Source: Firmicutes bacterium UBA6226
GTDB lineage: Bacteria > Bacillota_A > Clostridia > Peptostreptococcales > Acidaminobacteraceae
Assembly (NCBI GenBank): GCA_002441045.1
Contig: DJWQ01000012.1
Coordinates: forward strand, 1 to 5,781
DNA: 5,781 nucleotides
Direction: 5' to 3'
In this document: piece by piece, positions 4,287 through 5,781 of the stretch
Layout: each line of letters starts with the position of its first letter
Numbering within the stretch: the first letter of the stretch is position 1
Position numbers and translations under genes: made by a program
The notes under the pieces: generated by a model
Databases searched by the model: none
What the model saw: only the letters and a program-made list of their open reading frames with translations
What the model was told of the DNA's origin: nothing

Positions 4287-5054
4287 ATGACTAGAATGCC
4301 TGTAATATTTGCTGGACACGGCAATCCAATGAATGCAATTGAAGATAACGCGTTCACTCAGAAATGGGAAGAACTCGGTAAAAAAATTCCTAAGCCAGTT
4401 GTGATACTGGCTATTTCTGCGCACTGGTATACTGAAGGGACTAAGACCTCGGATACTGTAGAGCCAAAACAAATTTATGATATGTACGGATTTCCTAAAG
4501 CGCTGTACGAACTGAAATACCCAGTCAAAGGCTCAAAAGCATTTGCTGAACAATTGGTGGGTCTTTTAGGGGATGACGTGACCATCGATAATCGATGGGG
4601 CATCGATCACGGCACATGGGCCGTGCTTTGCAAGATGTTTCCAGAGGCGGATATTCCAGTGGTTCAACTGAGCGTTAACCTTCGTGCACCTGCACAGAAG
4701 CACTTTGAAATTGGACAAAAATTAAAAGCATTAAGAGATCAAGGCATTCTTATATTTGCTAGTGGCAATGTGGTTCATAACCTTTCACTGGTGAACTGGA
4801 ACATGGCTGATGGCTATCCATGGGCACAAGAGTTTGATGACTATATTAAAAATAGAATTTTGGCGCACGATTTTGATGGCTGTGTGAATTTTGAACGCGC
4901 TGGCGCATGTGCAGAAAAAGCATTTTATACGCCAGATCATTATTATCCATTATTATATGCACTTGGTGCAGTTGATACAAAGGATACAATAGAAGTTTAT
5001 AACGACAAATGTCTAATGGGCGCTATGTCTATGACGGGGTATTACTTTTATTAG
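4287..5054 (+). CDS. ygiD: Class III extradiol ring-cleavage dioxygenase, YgiD/4,5-DOPA dioxygenase family
   Basis: This 255-residue cytoplasmic enzyme belongs to the LigB-fold dioxygenases that open catechol rings with O2 using one metal ion; E. coli YgiD and plant DODA cleave DOPA at the 4,5 bond. The alignment by eye with YgiD covers the full length. GHGNPMN (10-16) gives His11 and SAHW (44-47) gives His46, both expected metal ligands. WGIDHGTWAVLCKMFP (104-119) carries His108, and SGNVVHNLSLVNW (159-171) carries His164, an expected catalytic base. TPDHYYPLLYALGA (215-228) gives His218, the third metal ligand. The true substrate in this organism is unknown, and many bacterial members act on other catechols or quinone-like compounds. 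GGGAGG (4276-4281) lies five bases before the ATG. It has its own promoter and appears monocistronic. Confidence 0.93.
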   Translation: MTRMPVIFAGHGNPMNAIEDNAFTQKWEELGKKIPKPVVILAISAHWYTEGTKTSDTVEPKQIYDMYGFPKALYELKYPVKGSKAFAEQLVGLLGDDVTIDNRWGIDHGTWAVLCKMFPEADIPVVQLSVNLRAPAQKHFEIGQKLKALRDQGILIFASGNVVHNLSLVNWNMADGYPWAQEFDDYIKNRILAHDFDGCVNFERAGACAEKAFYTPDHYYPLLYALGAVDTKDTIEVYNDKCLMGAMSMTGYYFY

Positions 5055-5065
5055 AGTCTAAGTAA

Positions 5066-5199
5066 TCTTGTATTTAAGCAGAATAATTTTATGAACCAAA
5101 ATAATTTTATGAACCAAAATAATTTTATGAACCAAAATAAGATAAGGATCATAGTCAAAATAATATAAGAATCAGAGTCATATATTGATAAATACAAGA
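5066..5199. repeat. 11-bp inverted repeat enclosing the 18-bp triplicate
   Basis: TCTTGTATTTA (5066-5076) and TAAATACAAGA (5189-5199) are exact reverse complements and bracket a 134-base segment that contains the tandem repeats. The layout recalls a very small non-autonomous element or a large RNA hairpin; no target-site duplication is evident. Confidence 0.55.
5082..5135 (+). repeat. Three perfect 18-bp tandem repeats
   Basis: AATAATTTTATGAACCAA occurs at 5082-5099, 5100-5117 and 5118-5135 without a mismatch, followed by the first five bases of a fourth copy. The array starts 28 bases after the dioxygenase stop and is a multiple of three in length. Perfect identity indicates recent duplication. 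Confidence 0.95.
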
Positions 5200-5283
5200 C
5201 CTCGTTCGAGTGTATCTTCATTAAATTTGGATTTGAAAAATCATAAGGTTAATTTCTAAGAAAATTTTAATCGCAAGTGATAA

Positions 5284-5302
5284 TTCGGTAGTTGCTACCG
5301 AA
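5284..5302. promoter_or_regulatory. 19-base dyad, candidate operator
   Basis: TTCGGTAG (5284-5291) and CTACCGAA (5295-5302) are perfect complements around TTG. No T-run follows on either strand, so a terminator is unlikely. It lies 160 bases before the XRE start codon and could be an operator for that regulator or for another dimeric protein. Confidence 0.45.
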
Positions 5303-5389
5303 ATTGATTGAAATTCCAACAAACGCAACCGTTGGTTGACAAATTTCAAAGCGTGATTGGTGGCTTGCCACTGCTTCGGATGTTAGAAT

Positions 5390-5420
5390 TTGACCATAAA
5401 CCAAAACCACTTTGTAGGAT
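5390..5420 (+). promoter_or_regulatory. Weak candidate promoter for the XRE regulator
   Basis: TTGACC (5390-5395) matches five of six -35 bases and TAGGAT (5415-5420) four of six -10 bases, at a long 19-base spacing. It is the best pair within 80 bases of the gene, but not strong. Confidence 0.3.
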
Positions 5421-5461
5421 CAAAACACTACACAGTGGCAAAATGAGAAAGGATGGTCGTT

Positions 5462-5781
5462 ATGATTCTAGCGGACAAAATCATACAATTAAGAAAACAG
5501 TTTGGATGGTCACAAGAAAATTTAGCAGACGCATTAAACGTATCGAGACAATCGGTTTCAAAATGGGAAAGTGGCAATAGCATTCCCGATTTAACTAAGA
5601 TTCTAAAGATGGCTGAAATTTTTGGCGTTTCTACAGATTACTTATTAAAAGATGAAATTGAAAAACCAGATGCTACTGGTACAGATGAAAATGAAGGTTT
5701 AGTCAAACTATCTTTAGAAGAAGCGAATCATTATGTGTCTGAAAAAGAAAAAAGCATCAAGATGGTAGCAAGAGGCGTACT
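5462..5781 (+). CDS. XRE-family transcriptional regulator (HTH_3), 3' end outside window
   Basis: The first 106 residues of a DNA-binding regulator are visible. Residues about 6-61 form a Cro/CI-type helix-turn-helix: IIQLRKQFGWSQENLADALN, then VSRQSVSKWESGNSIPDLTK, ending with FGVSTDYLLK, a classic closing motif. Residues 65-80 are a Glu/Asp-rich linker, followed by a helix starting VKLSLEEANHYVSEKEKSIK. In related clostridial proteins a linker like this leads to membrane helices, so this may be a membrane-attached XRE regulator, but that part lies beyond the window. The ATG at 5462 is chosen because AAAGGA (5448-5453) lies eight bases upstream; the in-frame ATG at 5453 overlaps that site. 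The target is unknown. A regulator of the genes downstream of it is most likely. Confidence 0.9.
   Translation, partial: MILADKIIQLRKQFGWSQENLADALNVSRQSVSKWESGNSIPDLTKILKMAEIFGVSTDYLLKDEIEKPDATGTDENEGLVKLSLEEANHYVSEKEKSIKMVARGV

Larger units (their letters stand above)
5055..5461. other. Non-coding region of about 407 bases, rich in repeats and dyads
   Basis: I see no convincing gene on either strand here. The stretch holds an 18-bp triplicate, an 11-bp inverted repeat around it, a short hairpin at 5193-5216 (ATACA...CTCG-TT-CGAG-TGTAT), a dyad at 5284-5302, a hairpin at 5310-5347 (GAAATTCCAAC with GTTGG and AATTTC), a GTGGC-TT-GCCAC hairpin (5360-5371), and a 9-base inverted repeat TTGCCACTG (5365-5373) with CAGTGGCAA (5433-5441). 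No clear T-run terminator follows the dioxygenase; the 5193-5216 hairpin is the best candidate but is weak. Confidence 0.6.

Noticed and set aside
4221..4472. Minus-strand frame over the dioxygenase start
   Set aside because: It runs antisense through a well-supported gene and its promoter, with no family resemblance.
5199..5216. T-arm-like GTTCGAGT, hinting at a tRNA
   Set aside because: No acceptor stem, D-arm or anticodon arm can be built around it.
5284..5302. Terminator for the dioxygenase gene
   Set aside because: The stem is good but no T-run follows on either strand, and it lies 230 bases after the stop.
5308..5580. A 90-codon + strand frame starting with TTG
   Set aside because: It overlaps the XRE regulator in another frame, has no ribosome binding site, and shows no recognisable family, whereas the XRE frame has a clear HTH.

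Overview
The window reads as chromosomal DNA from a low-GC Gram-positive bacterium (Bacillota, most likely a clostridial relative). The reasons are AT-rich intergenic DNA, strong purine-rich Shine-Dalgarno sites before almost every gene, a DUF4180 gene, and a homoserine O-acyltransferase of the MetA type. Every supported gene is on the + strand. Nothing points to a plasmid, prophage, insertion sequence or CRISPR array.

Layout. Positions 1-450 hold the 3' end of metA (methionine biosynthesis), followed by a long imperfect hairpin with T-tracts at both ends. Positions 567-1624 form a two-gene unit: a clean promoter whose -35 box sits in a perfect dyad, a leader built of 10-bp repeats, a DUF4180 gene, and a MerR/excisionase-type DNA-binding protein whose linker is encoded by a 12-bp tandem repeat. 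Positions 1700-2164 encode a small flavodoxin-like protein with a strong terminator. Positions 2272-4172 form an unusual three-gene unit: an ECF-type sigma factor, a 38-residue protein with two Trp-Cys pairs, and a 403-residue repetitive soluble protein that I do not recognise. Positions 4209-5054 carry an extradiol dioxygenase of the YgiD/DODA family with an extended -10 promoter, a palindrome in its leader, and an 11-bp inverted repeat able to hide its ribosome binding site in read-through transcripts. Positions 5055-5461 are non-coding, with three perfect 18-bp tandem repeats and several dyads. Positions 5462-5781 hold the start of an XRE-family regulator that runs off the window.

How the genes work together. 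The metA, flavodoxin and dioxygenase genes look like independent metabolic or redox units. The most interesting part is the sigma factor operon. It has no membrane anti-sigma factor of the usual kind; the two genes downstream of the sigma gene are a tiny Cys/Trp-containing protein and a large cytosolic repeat protein. One of them may control the sigma factor, or the repeat protein may be the structure whose state is sensed. That reading is inference from gene order, and the functions are unknown.
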